Part shown: piece after piece, positions 1 to 10,190 of the stretch
Numbering within the stretch: the stretch's first letter is position 1
Layout of the letters: the number at the start of each line of letters is the position of its first letter
Assembly: GCF_036785885.1 (NCBI RefSeq)
Contig: NC_092320.1
Location: 27,715,557 to 27,779,556 of the forward strand
Length of the DNA stretch: 64,000 nt
Direction of reading: 5' to 3'
DNA from: Coffea arabica
Lineage: Eukaryota; Streptophyta; Magnoliopsida; Gentianales; Rubiaceae
The notes under the pieces: generated by a model
What the model saw: only the letters and a program-made list of their open reading frames with translations
Database searches by the model: none
What the model was told of the DNA's origin: nothing
Translations under genes and position numbers: made by a program

Positions 1-343
1 TAAACAAACAAAAAATAATAAAGAACAAATAATTACTTTTGCTTCCAAACACTGGAACAATTCTCAATAAAATTATTCTACTATCAAAAAAGAAATCTTA
101 GCAATAGTTTTATATATTACAAAATTCCAAGCTGAACTACTAAACCAGAAGTTTTTACTTCGGATTGACTATAAATCAGCCAAAGATGTTTTACAAAAAG
201 ATGTTAAAAACCTTGCCTTTAAACAAATTTTTGCAAGATGGTAAACAATTTTATCAATCTTTGATTTTGACATTGAATATATTAAAGGATCTTCAAATTC
301 CATTCCTGATTATCTAACCAGAGAATCTTTGCAGGGAAGATAA
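1..343 (+). pseudogene. endogenous pararetrovirus pol fragment (RNase H end)
   Basis: This is the C-terminal end of a reverse transcriptase/RNase H polyprotein of the Caulimoviridae type, entering from the left edge of the window. The frame shows the RNase H tail pattern, a stretch reading DIEYIKGSSNSIPDYLTRE just before the end, which is typical of plant pararetroviral and related pol proteins. The same frame is broken by stops at 68-70 and 242-244 and terminates at 341-343, so it is a dead copy fixed in the plant genome. A Ty3/gypsy origin is less likely because no integrase follows the RNase H; a separate reading frame begins two bases later. The assignment rests on motif recognition only. 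Confidence 0.65.
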
Positions 344-344
344 G

Positions 345-1770
345 ATGCCCAGAAAAAGGAAACAACAGGAGAAATCCTCAAAACAAACAGAGCCTTCTTC
401 CCAAACAGTCAAACAAAGCTCTTCAAGTTCATCTAGTCCATCCCATAGGAAAAAACAATCCTCTTCAAACTCACCCTCAAACAGATTTCAAATTCTTTCC
501 TCACCTCAACCCATATCCATAGCCTCTCCAAAAACATGGGCTGACATAGTCGAGGAAGAAGATGAAAAACAAAAATATTTTGACCATTTCAAATAATGGG
601 TTGAATCTCATGGATATCAACGTAATTCACCGGGATATCCTATTTGGGATACACCAAGCTATCTTAAATTGGCTTTAGACCAAAACACCCAGCCCAAACC
701 TATTGTTATCCAGGAATCTAAGACCCTAGCTAACTATGAACCAAAACCAAACAAAACTTCCTGCCCCTATGTCAAATCAAATACCCACATTCCTATGGTC
801 CAAATCGAACTTGATTATTGGCATGATGACCCAAACATACTGGTCCGAACTATTCTTCCAGACACTTACAATTTCATACCTCAAACTCTTACCAAAACAC
901 TTAAGTATTACAAACTCATTCTCACAGATTCAAATTCTCTGGTCCTTAAACCCCACAAAACATAGATGAAAGACAAAAATGGAAACCCTACCGGAAAATA
1001 CATCAATACTCATTTCAGTGCCCAAATTCTAAACGTTCTCAAGCTGTCAGAATAGGGAACAAACCTAAGCAAACCCAAACCTTTTACCACTTCCTTTAAT
1101 CCCCCAGGGTATACTTATTAGGATTATAAGACAGCCTGGTTCTATGCATTCACCTTCCAAAATGAATTAAACCAACATTCTTATCTTTTCTATTTTTTGA
1201 AAACAAACAAATATGATTTTCTAGCATGGTGGAAAACACTTGAATCTAATCTGAAAATTCTTCCTCCAGATATCCAATAAAGCTACAAACTATTCAAAGA
1301 AAGATTTGAATCCCCAAACAACTATATACCAATCAGCTTGCACTTTTTTTTTTTCCATATTTTCGGTAGCATGGGTCTACCAGTGGAAATACGAATACAT
1401 AAAGCAAACATAACTCCCGCCATTATTAGTCCGACAAGGATATTCAAAGTGGTGGCCAACATTCAATAAAAATTTCATTCAACCAGCAAACATCCAGGCA
1501 TGATTTCAAAGGAATTCTCGCTTAATAAAATCCGGAGACAGTCAAACAAGCTAGTTTTTGCAGCAGAAATCCATCTTAGTAGCCAAGCTGGCATCAATCT
1601 CTGACAAATAAGAGTATATCAAACAACTGAAAGATATACTTTTACAACTAGATCAATCAAAAGAAACTTCAAACAAAGAGAAGGCCTCCAGTTCTGGAAC
1701 AAAACTTGATGAACATGAAGGCTCAGAAAATGAAGATGACTGTTATGAAATTTTCTCACAAATTCCATAA
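345..1770 (+). pseudogene. broken reading frame downstream of the pararetroviral pol
   Basis: A single frame runs from the ATG at 345 with a basic, serine-rich N-terminus, but is interrupted by in-frame stops at 594, 963, 1053, 1119 and 1278. Beyond about 1330 the frame is lost by shifts near a poly(T) tract. An acidic, lysine-rich end in another frame closes at 1768-1770. The spacing of only one base from the pol stop is typical of a compact viral genome. In several caulimovirid genera this position holds the transactivator/inclusion-body gene, so that is the positional guess; I see no diagnostic motif. It is non-functional as it stands. Confidence 0.45.
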
Positions 1771-1818
1771 GATCACAAAACAACGAACAAGAAAGAAGAA
1801 AACAAGAAAAAAGCAATT

Positions 1819-2075
1819 ACTGTAGCACCGGAAGCACTGTAGCAGTCCGACAAGTTACTATGCAAGCACGACAACAAAAGACAAACGATGCACTGTAGCG
1901 GTACTGTAGCAAAACACTGTAGCGAATACTGTAGCACTACAAAAATTTTGCTATAAATACCCCTCAAATCCAACATATTCCACACACCATTCAGAACACA
2001 ATTTTGAACACCATTCGTCAAGCTCTTCCTTCTCTCTAGACTTAATGAAAACTCTCCCCTCTCTCTATATAAACT
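1819..2075 (+). promoter_or_regulatory. pararetroviral promoter-like region with ACTGTAGC repeats
   Basis: Six copies of ACTGTAGC occur between 1819 and 1935 (starts near 1819, 1836, 1892, 1903, 1916, 1928). A TATA box, TATAAATA, follows at 1952-1959, and a second TATATAAA lies near 2065. The arrangement resembles an intergenic full-length-transcript promoter following the last viral gene. Its activity is inference. Confidence 0.5.
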
Positions 2076-2372
2076 GGTTTTAGTTTTTAGTTTTTAAAAT
2101 CAAACAAAGGAACAAACCTTGTGCAAGCTTCATATCCTGTAAGTTCTTTTATTCTCATATTTTATCTCATTCAATCAAATGGTCGGCTGAACTGCCTATA
2201 TTCGTATTCATTTAATTGTTTTTAATTATTTTGTTTATACTAACCATACATGACTGGTTTAACCGCCTAAACTAACACTCTAACTGATTGGCAGCCCGAC
2301 TGTGACCCACTCCTTAACTCTTATGCTTTTTAATTAATTTATTTTCTTTACTTTTCTGGTTTAAGGGGCTAA

Positions 2373-3270
2373 CCCCTCGTTCCGTCTGGAATTTATATAT
2401 AAATATAAAAATTTTGTTTAAAATATATTTATATAAATTTATAAATATATTTATTTCAATTTTGTTTTATAATATGTATATTTCAATTATGTATATTATA
2501 TTATATATATAAATTATAGTAATATTAATATGTTTATTTCAATTATGTATATTAATATGTATATTATATATATTATATCAATTGAAATAAATATTATATA
2601 TTTATATATAAATATAAATATTTTGTTTAAAATATATTTATATATATTTATATAAACATATAAACATATTTATTTCAATTTTATTTTATAATATGTATAT
2701 TAATATATATTAATATGTATATTTCAATTATGTATATTATATTATATATATAAATTATATTAATATTAATACGTATATTTCAATTATGTATATTGATATG
2801 TATATTATATATATTATATCAATTGAAATAAATAAATATATTTATATATAAATATAAATATTTTGTTTAAAATATATTTATAAATATATATAAATATATA
2901 AATATATTTATATAAATATATTTATATATACATAAATATAATTCATAAATATAATATGTATATTAATATATATTTAATATACATATATAAATATATATAA
3001 ATATATATATTAATATACATATTATAAAACAAAATTGAAGTAATAAAATATTATATATATAAATAAATAAATATTAATAAATAGAAACATAGCTAGTATA
3101 TAATTTTAAAAAATTACAAAAAAATTATAAATTATAAAAATACTTAAAAATATATTTTAAAAATACCTTTAAAAACAATCAAAAAACATCTACAGTAAAA
3201 GTTTTTCATATATACAACTACAGTAAAGTTTTTAAAAAACACTTCAAAAAATAGCTAATCCAAACAGAGC
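2373..3270 (-). mobile_element. AT-rich nonautonomous DNA element, reverse orientation (Harbinger-like family)
   Basis: About 900 bases are dominated by TATA/AATATA low-complexity sequence. The right flank (3180-3270), read on the minus strand, matches the left flank of the element at 35051: a CTGTTTGGA end, repeated ACTGTAG motifs, and the same run into an AT-rich core. It is therefore a third relative of the elements at 30328 and 35051. The left terminus is poorly conserved; TAA at 2370-2372 and 3271-3273 could be the target duplication. Confidence 0.45.
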
Positions 3271-3515
3271 TAATATTTTTTGCTGGCCAAAACTTGAGTT
3301 GATTTGATTTTCAAAGATTTAATCATCCAGATTGTATCACATTATTTACTGAAATGGTGACACAATTAAACCTTTAAATCTTTGAAACCGATCTATCCAA
3401 GCGCGAGACTACACTACTTGATTTTTTACTCAACGGCAAAAAGGAAAAAATCACAAGTGGAGTGTACGTCGTTCACCATATCCCAAAAGTCGTCAAACTC
3501 TACCTTATTTGTGTA

Positions 3516-3635
3516 ATGGCATCTACTATCCATCCAAGACCATCATACAAACAAGCTAAGCTCCGTAGTCTTCTCTTGTATTCACAAATTTCAAGCTTAC
3601 CTTCAAAGTCCAACAAGTTCCTACGATATGTCTAA
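3516..3635 (+). other. upstream ORF overlapping the chimera start
   Basis: An ATG at 3516-3518 opens a 39-codon frame that ends at 3633-3635, eight bases past the first base of the main ATG at 3628, in a different frame. If transcription starts upstream of 3516, ribosomes would have to skip it or the main frame would be translated poorly. Whether it lies in the mRNA is unknown. Confidence 0.35.
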
Positions 3636-4452
3636 ACCATCACCAGAGATTGAATTTGATGATTTAGAGCAGCTAAGCCTGATTGGAGAAGGAGATGGAG
3701 GGAGCAAAGTTTACAAAGCTGTGCATCACCCAACCGGAAACCTCTATGCACTAAAACAATTAGGAAAATCCCCTTTTCAAGATTTCTACTCAAAAGAACG
3801 AATCCACCATGAAATCAACATCCTCAAGCACTTAGACCACCCAAATTTGATTAAATTCTACCAATTCTTTGATCAAGATGAAAACTTTCTTCTCTTGCTT
3901 GAGTACTTGAACTGCAAAACCCTCGAGGGAAGCCATATCACCAAGGAATCCACACTTTCAGACATAGCCAGTCAAGTATTGTCCAGCTTGGCTTACCTCC
4001 ATAGGAGAAAGCTTTTGCATCGAAACATCAGACCTTCAAAAATCTTCATGAATTCTCAAAAGGGTATAAAGATATCATTTTTGGGACCAATCTTTTCATT
4101 CCTTGGTGGGTTTTCAATGGCAGCATACACAAGTCCTGAAAACTTGGATTTAGATTTGAACCAACGAATGGACAATGGGTACTCTGGAGACGTATGGAGC
4201 CTTGGGATAACCATTCTTGAGTTGTATCTGGGCTCATTCCCCTTCAACTGTGGAAGAAAATCTGACTGGGAAATACTTAAGCAGACAATCTGGCATGAAC
4301 AGCCACCTGAAGCTCCTCCAACAGCATCACCAGAATTTGCTGACTTTATATCGTGTTGTTTGAAGAAAGATCAGGGGAAAAGATGGACTGTTGAGCAACT
4401 ACTTGGCCATCCTTTTATTTTTCTCAGAAAAATTGGAAGCAGGAAAATCCAG
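3628..4452 (+). CDS. exon 1: MAPKK (MKK10/group D)-like pseudokinase
   Basis: The 275 residues cover a near-complete kinase fold resembling plant group D MAP kinase kinases (MKK7/9/10), which are usually intronless. Visible landmarks are a glycine loop IGEGDGG (19-25) with one extra residue before the valine, the ATP lysine in YALKQL (K43), a MAPKK-style SPEN in place of SPER, GDVWSLG in subdomain IX, and a W-x-x-x-QLLGHPF end. Three catalytic positions are changed: HRD is HRN, the catalytic-loop DIKPSN is NIRPSK, and DFG is FLG. It should not transfer phosphate; a scaffold or decoy role would be inference. The ATG at 3628 was chosen because the kinase fold starts about 12 residues later. Confidence 0.75.
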
Positions 4453-7400
4453 GTTAGTTAATTACCTTCAATTAACGAAGCTTGCTTATAGTTTATTACC
4501 TTCACTAAGAAAAGCTTACTTGTGGAGTTTGATTCTATCCTCTCTTGGATTCAATTTTTACTCGTCCTAGTCGATAGTTACTCCAGCTAAAATTTAGGAT
4601 TAGGCCCTAACTGTTATTGGTGGTAATAAATCTTTAAACTTTTGAAAGCGAAAGAAAGAATGAAAATGTAATTCATATACGTTCTTAAAATTTTGAAAAC
4701 GAACCCGGGGCAAACAATTTGATGGATGCTGCTCGAAGAAAGGTTTTACTATTTCTCTATTTCTCTGTTTATAAATGTTGAAATAAGTGATTCTGTGTAG
4801 TCTTTGTTCACATGCTCCTGTTAATGTAATTCTTCAAGTAATGATAAAAAAGATTCATAAAGTAATGTAATCCATTCAAGTTGTCATTTCAGGGGTTTTT
4901 GGATGCATCAAACTTGGCATTCAGTGATTCAAGGGATCATACCTCAGCTGCTTTATCCATACAGAAGACATATCGAGGTTGGAAAGGTCACAAGGATTTT
5001 CTTGCAAGACGGCAGAAAGTGATAAAGATACAGGTGACATTTACATCTCATGATGTGTAATATACTTACATATACTTCAGCTATAACTATTGAAATTACG
5101 CCAATCTATTTTGTTAATTTCTGAATTAAAGTACCTTCCTTTGCTTTTTCATTGTCATATTCTAGTCACAGTGCCCTATGCAGTTCACTCTTTATGTTGT
5201 TTATTAGGATGTTTCTGAAAATGCTTTTCTTCTTTTCTTTTAATATAATTCCGAGAAGAATGAATCTGAATTCAAAAAGTAGAGTTTATTTTGAAATCCT
5301 GGGTATCTCAGAACCAATGTCAAAAAAATTTACTTGCTTCTTGAAACATGATGCTTAAAACATAATAGTTCAAAACGGAGACTGAATATTGAAGAATATG
5401 TTGAGGATGCAAAGTATAATTTGTCGTCATGTAGAACTTTGCAGCCAAATGACATAAGCCCTTTGAAACTGGTTCAGTTAAAAAAGATTTGAAATACTCG
5501 TCTTAATCAGAGTAAATCTGTTGGCAGGCTTATGTGAGAGGGTATCAGGTCAGGAAAATATATAAGGTATACAGTGTTGCGAGTTTTCCAGAAGAGTCCG
5601 GAATCAGGTGGCATCAAGGAGGACTTGGTCTGAGGGGATTTGGGCGTGAGAAAGAATGTGTGAATGAAATTGAAAGGGAACAGGTTCAGAAGTTGTCCCA
5701 TCGGCTGAAATTTGAACAAGCTCGCAATGAGGCTGGCTACAGGTTGGCTTCAGTGGGTGACTTTCCAGATGAACATGAGCAGCATCAGGGAAATTTTAAA
5801 GACTATGGTGAATCTACGGTAATCTCTATAATGCAATTGTGGTACAGGAAGCTTAGTTTGTTAACTGTTTTCTGAAAGTGACGGAAGTTTAAATCTGTGT
5901 TTATGGCTCCGGCATAAACATAATCTCTCTGCTTTTTTTTGATTTTGAAAGTTAAGTGACTGCTAGATACTAAGGGACCGTTATATTGATTAAATACCCC
6001 TTTTTTTCATTATTTGATGTATATCATACATCAAGACATAATAAAGTCAGAATCACACTATGCATATTAAGTTGGTTGAAACTTTTTTTCCATGAGAGAG
6101 TACGTAAACCTCACATTATAGTGGAATAGCTTTCGGAAGTTTCAGGAAAACTACTAGAGCTAGTAGCCAGAAATTTCAGGCTGCAATAACTAGCCTAAAT
6201 AATTTTGTTAATCAGTGAGAACTAGCAAAGCATTTGAGAGTTCGCATACGTAGATCATGTTATGTGCGGTAATTTTCCCAAGTTGGTTTTTCGAATTTCC
6301 TGTTCTTATTTGTGTAAGATAGTTTCCAAAATGAATCAAAATTCATGGAAGTATTAGACCTGTTAATTGTGAACTAACTTAAGCTAGCACTTGTATATAT
6401 AGTTGTGACAAAGCGCAACCATTGTCCAAGATAAATCGGAAGCCATTGAATCAAACCATGTTGGCCTTTATAAATATAGCCATCAAAGTACTGGTAGGTA
6501 ACTTACAAGAGAAATGGTGGGAAAATTTGTACTGCTGCACTTGGTTAATCTTTGTTGATACTTTTAGATTTTTATTGATCTCTTCAGAAGTTAAGGGGTC
6601 TTAGTTTCTCTTAAAACCATATCAACTATCAAAGACATTAAGAAACAGAATAATGAGTCTCTTAAAGAAGATTCTCTTTTTGATTTATTCAACACCAAGT
6701 ACTAATCTCCTCCAGAAGAAAGTGTACAAATGTAGATGCTATTGAATAATCTACACAAATGTAGATGCAATTAATCTACAAGGTGTAGCTTTTGTAATAA
6801 ACTGTGCTCTTCCAATTGCAAACAGGTGCCCTCAGAACCATCATTTGGTTCTCCCATCTCTTCTTCAACTACGTGGACTTTAACTCAAGAGAAGTTGCTT
6901 GAGAGTGCTCTGCAGTTGTTTTCTGAGGACTGTCCCAATCGTTGGGAAAAAGTGGCAGCTGTAGTTGGTGGTGGGATGTCAGCTGATGATGTTAAAAATC
7001 ATCCGAAAGTGCTTGTCACTGGATACCAAATTTCCAAGCCTAAGCAAGCTGTTCTGACATCCGGATATGCTCCTTTGAAACATCGAAGATCAAAAGTTCC
7101 CACTACATTAATTCATGTATCACCAGAGGAATTTCGGGCAACTGTAATGAAATGGACTGGATCTAGAAATCAACAGACAAGTGAAATAGCCAAGGCCAAA
7201 GAATCTCCACTTGAACCATTTGAACCTGGATCCAAGGATAAGAGAACATATTGTACGGGAGGGAAGAAAGAGTCAAATAAGATTGCTACAAATTTGGATG
7301 CTGAATTTAAGAATTTGCCTGAGTATGTCAGAAGGTGTGTAACATATTGCACCTTGTTTCCTCTTGGTTATGAATTTGAGAAGGATACGTTGGTGCAATT

Positions 7401-8919
7401 ATGGATTGCAGAGGAACTCATTGTTGCCAAAGCTAAAGAAAAACTGGAGAATCAGGGTGGCATTTGTTTTGATATTTTGGTATATAAGGATTATATTGTG
7501 CCCTCAAGATTCGATAAGCTCTATAGACAGCAAAAGTATAAGGTTAATGAATCTAAGTGTTCTATGTGGTATTTTCAACAAGGTTTTTCTGAGGAATCCT
7601 ATGTAAGGTTTGAGGAAGGGAAGTTGGAGGACATATCTAGAAAAACCTTACATTTATCCTTGCAAAAGTTGGATTCAAGTCATTTTGAGGCTCTTAAAAA
7701 TTGCAAACAATTGCGCACGCTTCTATTTCTTGGAGAGTGTGTCCCTTCAATCAATCAGCTACCTCGTGATCTTTTTCTATGCTTGAAGAGTTTAAGAACT
7801 TTGGATTTAAGTGGAACCCTCGTATCAGGATTGCCAAGTTCTATAGGGTGTTTAGAATTATTACATTACCTCGACTTCTCTTATACTCCCATTAGAATTT
7901 TGCCTAGATCAATTGAAACCCTTTATAGTTTACAAACACTAAAACTCAGAGATTGCTTTGCTCTTCGTTCATTGCCTCCGGGAATGAGAAATCTGACTAG
8001 TCTTCGACATTTGGACTTTGACATTGTACGTCAATTAAACTTCATTCCGAAAGGAATGGGGAGTTTGACAAATCTTCAAACCTTGAAAGCATTCCTAGTT
8101 GGAAGGGAAGAAGGATGCAGTGTTGCAGAGCTAAAAGATTTGGATAATATCACTGGAACATTTTGCATCGCAAGGCTTGAAAATGTTGCAAACGTGGTTG
8201 AAGCTAAGAAAGCTGCTCTAAACAGCAAGCAGTACATAACAAAACTTGAGTTAAGATGGGGTGAACATAGATATCAAAACTCCAAGGCTGAAGAGCAGAT
8301 CTTGGAGTATCTTCAGCCACATACAAATCTTGAAAGCTTACAGATACTGTTTTACAATGGTTCATTACTTCCAAGTTGGATTAGTAATCCATCATTCACT
8401 AATCTCGCAAGCATCACCCTTTGCAACTGCAAGAACTGCTATCTTTTACCCTCTATGGGAGAGTTACCCTCCTTGAGTATCCTCAAAATAGTTGGTATGG
8501 CTGGCCTAAGAGACATCAACCGTCTGTTTTGCAGAAATTACAGAAGTCAAGGCTTGAAAGCATTTCCCAAGTTGGAGAAATTGACACTTGAGAACATGCT
8601 TAACCTTGAAGAATGGACCGGAATGGAGAATGGAGACCTTCCATGCCTTCTTCAAATGTCTATAATATGCTGCCCAAAATTATATGATCTTCCATTGCTT
8701 TCACATTTTAAAGCACTCAAGAAACTTGAGATAAGCTACTGTGCAGCCCTGCAATCTTTGCATGCAGAACATCAACTTCCTCCTTCACTTCAATCTTTAA
8801 TCTTAAGAGATTGTCCAAAGGTTACAGAAAGATGCCGCAAGGATGGAGGTGAAGACTGGTTTAAGATAGTTCATGTGCCTAATATTTGGATTGATGATGA
8901 AGAAATTTCTCTCAATTGA
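3628..8919 (+). CDS. chimeric gene: MAPKK-like pseudokinase / CAMTA IQ / MYB / VQ / NLR LRR
   Basis: Four exons are inferred: 3628-4452, 4893-5033, 5528-5818 and 6826-8919. Each junction has GT-AG borders (CAG|GTTAGT, TTTCAG|, CAG|GTGACA, GGCAG|, ACG|GTAATC, AACAG|) and each exon is a whole number of codons (275, 47, 97, 697 plus stop), so the spliced frame is open for about 1116 residues. In order it encodes a group D MAPKK-like kinase fold without catalytic residues, two IQ calmodulin-binding motifs from a CAMTA factor, a RADIALIS-type SANT/MYB domain, a VQ-like motif, and the winged-helix and leucine-rich repeats of a CNL resistance protein without its nucleotide-binding domain. All modules belong to plant defence signalling families. 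Whether one mRNA covers all exons is not known; separate fragments or a pseudogene are the alternatives. Confidence 0.6.
4893..5818 (+). other. exons 2-3: CAMTA C-terminal IQ segment
   Basis: Exon 2 (4893-5033, 47 codons) and exon 3 (5528-5818, 97 codons) encode the calmodulin-binding end of a CAMTA transcription factor. Landmarks are AALSIQKTYRGWKGHKDF (first IQ motif), KVIKIQ|AYVRGYQVRK (second IQ motif split by the intron exactly after KIQ), and a GLGLRGF patch that follows the IQ motifs in CAMTA proteins. The DNA-binding CG-1 domain, the IPT/TIG fold and the ankyrin repeats are absent here. The intron position inside the second IQ motif suggests the piece was copied from genomic DNA and not from mRNA. 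Confidence 0.7.
6826..7164 (+). other. exon 4 start: RADIALIS-like MYB domain plus VQ-like motif
   Basis: The exon opens directly after CAG at 6825. Exon residues 17-67 form a single SANT/MYB repeat of the RADIALIS-like class: W17 and W40 at the expected spacing, then VAAVVGG and DDVKNHPKVLV. Residues 87-113 read RRSKVPTTLI then FRATVMKWTG, which matches the VQ family core FxxxVQxxTG and its usual PTT lead-in, except that the glutamine is methionine. VQ proteins bind WRKY factors through this core and are MAP kinase substrates; the changed residue makes activity uncertain. Neither module is normally fused to an NLR. Confidence 0.6.
7300..8919 (+). other. exon 4 remainder: NLR winged-helix remnant and LRRs
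   Basis: From exon residue about 164 the protein reads like the ARC2/winged-helix of a CNL resistance protein (LPEYVRRCVTYCTLFP, then YEFEKD and VQLWIAEELI). The expected MHD motif region is scrambled. From about residue 265 to the stop at 8917-8919 there is a full RGA-type leucine-rich repeat domain (for example SLRTLDLSGTLVSGLPSSIG and LPPSLQSLILRDCPKVTERC). P-loop, kinase-2 and GLPL motifs are absent, so the nucleotide switch is missing. The frame is open throughout, which argues against a very old pseudogene. Confidence 0.75.
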
Positions 8920-9066
8920 TAGCTCAAGTGATACGATCTCATTACACAACTGAATAAGCGGAAATGCTGTTATGGCATCTGACATACAATCATGCCTATT
9001 CTTGTTAGGACATCATCGAGTAATGAGAGACCATCTGTTTGTTCTTGGGTGTGGTGTAAACTGCTT
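8920..9066 (+). other. 3' flank of the chimera
   Basis: This short non-coding stretch lies between the stop codon and the LINE relic. I see no clear AATAAA signal in it, so the polyadenylation site may lie inside the LINE sequence. Confidence 0.3.
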
Positions 9067-10190
9067 AAGCTAAGGCGTTAGGTACACCATTATATCATGC
9101 ATGTGATAGATGTTGGGGAAAATACGAGTTTTTGGTTTGATTTTTGGCAACTTATAGGCCCTCCACACCAGAAGTTCAGTGGGAAATTTCTCCATCCTCT
9201 TGGTCTTATTGTAAAGGGTCTAAAGTGGCTCAATTTATTAAATGTAGGGATTGGCAATGGCCTCAAGGTAGAAAGTTTAATCTCAAGGTGAGAAGGTTGA
9301 ACTTGGCTACTCCAATATGCTTTGTTCCTCTTCCTGATAGCTCTGATTCTATCTACTGGACTGCCAGTACACCTGTTCAGTTTCTTTGAAATCAGCGATA
9401 GAACCCTCGTGTCTTGAGATGTCCAGGCAGTAAAGTTGAATGGTACCAGTTGGTGTGAAGCACAGGTTTTGTTCTCAAATTTTCTTCATCCTGTGGCTTG
9501 CATGTAAGAAGAAGCTGTTGACCAGAGACAGGCTAAGGAGTTGGTATTGCTGCACCCTCTAATTGTGTTTCATGTGGTGATTGAGGCTGAAACCATTAAT
9601 CATCCTTTCTGTGTGTAATGTCTTGCAGAAAGTACCGGCCTTTTGTTTTACTTATCACGTTGCATGCAAGTGCTTGGCCTGATGAGCTACATTGGATGTG
9701 TCACCATTGGAAGGGCAAGTGTTTTTGCTGTCAATTTGAAGAGGCTAATGCTAGCTGTTACAGTCTATCAACTTTGGCGAATGAGGAATGAGGTAATAAA
9801 TTCAGCATCGTTCTCCCTCAACTTGTGCTGTTGTAGCTGGAATTGTTGGCATAGTTTAGATTGGCTGTGAGTATTTGGAGAGATGTTCCTTGTACAAAAG
9901 AAAATCGGGATTTAGCATTGGGGTTTGTAACATGGGATTTTTTGAGCATGATTTTTTTAAAAAAAATAGAAATATCTGTTTTGGTGGGATTTGTTCAGCA
10001 TGATTTAGGGACAGGGGGAGGGGACACATTGTATAAGGAAATCTGTTGGTATATTACATTGTTAGAGAGATATTTGTTACAATTTATGCTGATGTGGTAT
10101 GTTTGAAGATGAAATGATGATGAAATATGTTTAGCCATGTACGGGACAAGGAAGGTTTGGTTTTAATATAAATCTTTCCTACAAAACCGA
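9067..10190 (+). mobile_element. decayed LINE ORF2 end (zf-RVT region)
   Basis: The sequence encodes, in shifting frames, the C-terminal portion of a plant LINE reverse transcriptase: GENTSFWFDFWQLIGPP near 9117, and ILWLACKKKLLTRDRLRSW near 9490, both typical of the zf-RVT zinc-binding domain. Several stops and frameshifts separate them. A T-rich tail around 10150-10190 resembles a LINE 3' end. No clean target duplication was found. It is non-functional. Confidence 0.65.

Noticed and set aside
5152..5358. Short frame in the second intron of the chimera.
   Set aside because: It sits between clear splice sites, has intron-like composition and no domain.
3628..8919. Helitron origin for the chimeric gene.
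   Set aside because: Same-orientation fragments fit, but I found no TC start or hairpin-CTRR end flanking the locus; kept only as a possible mechanism.
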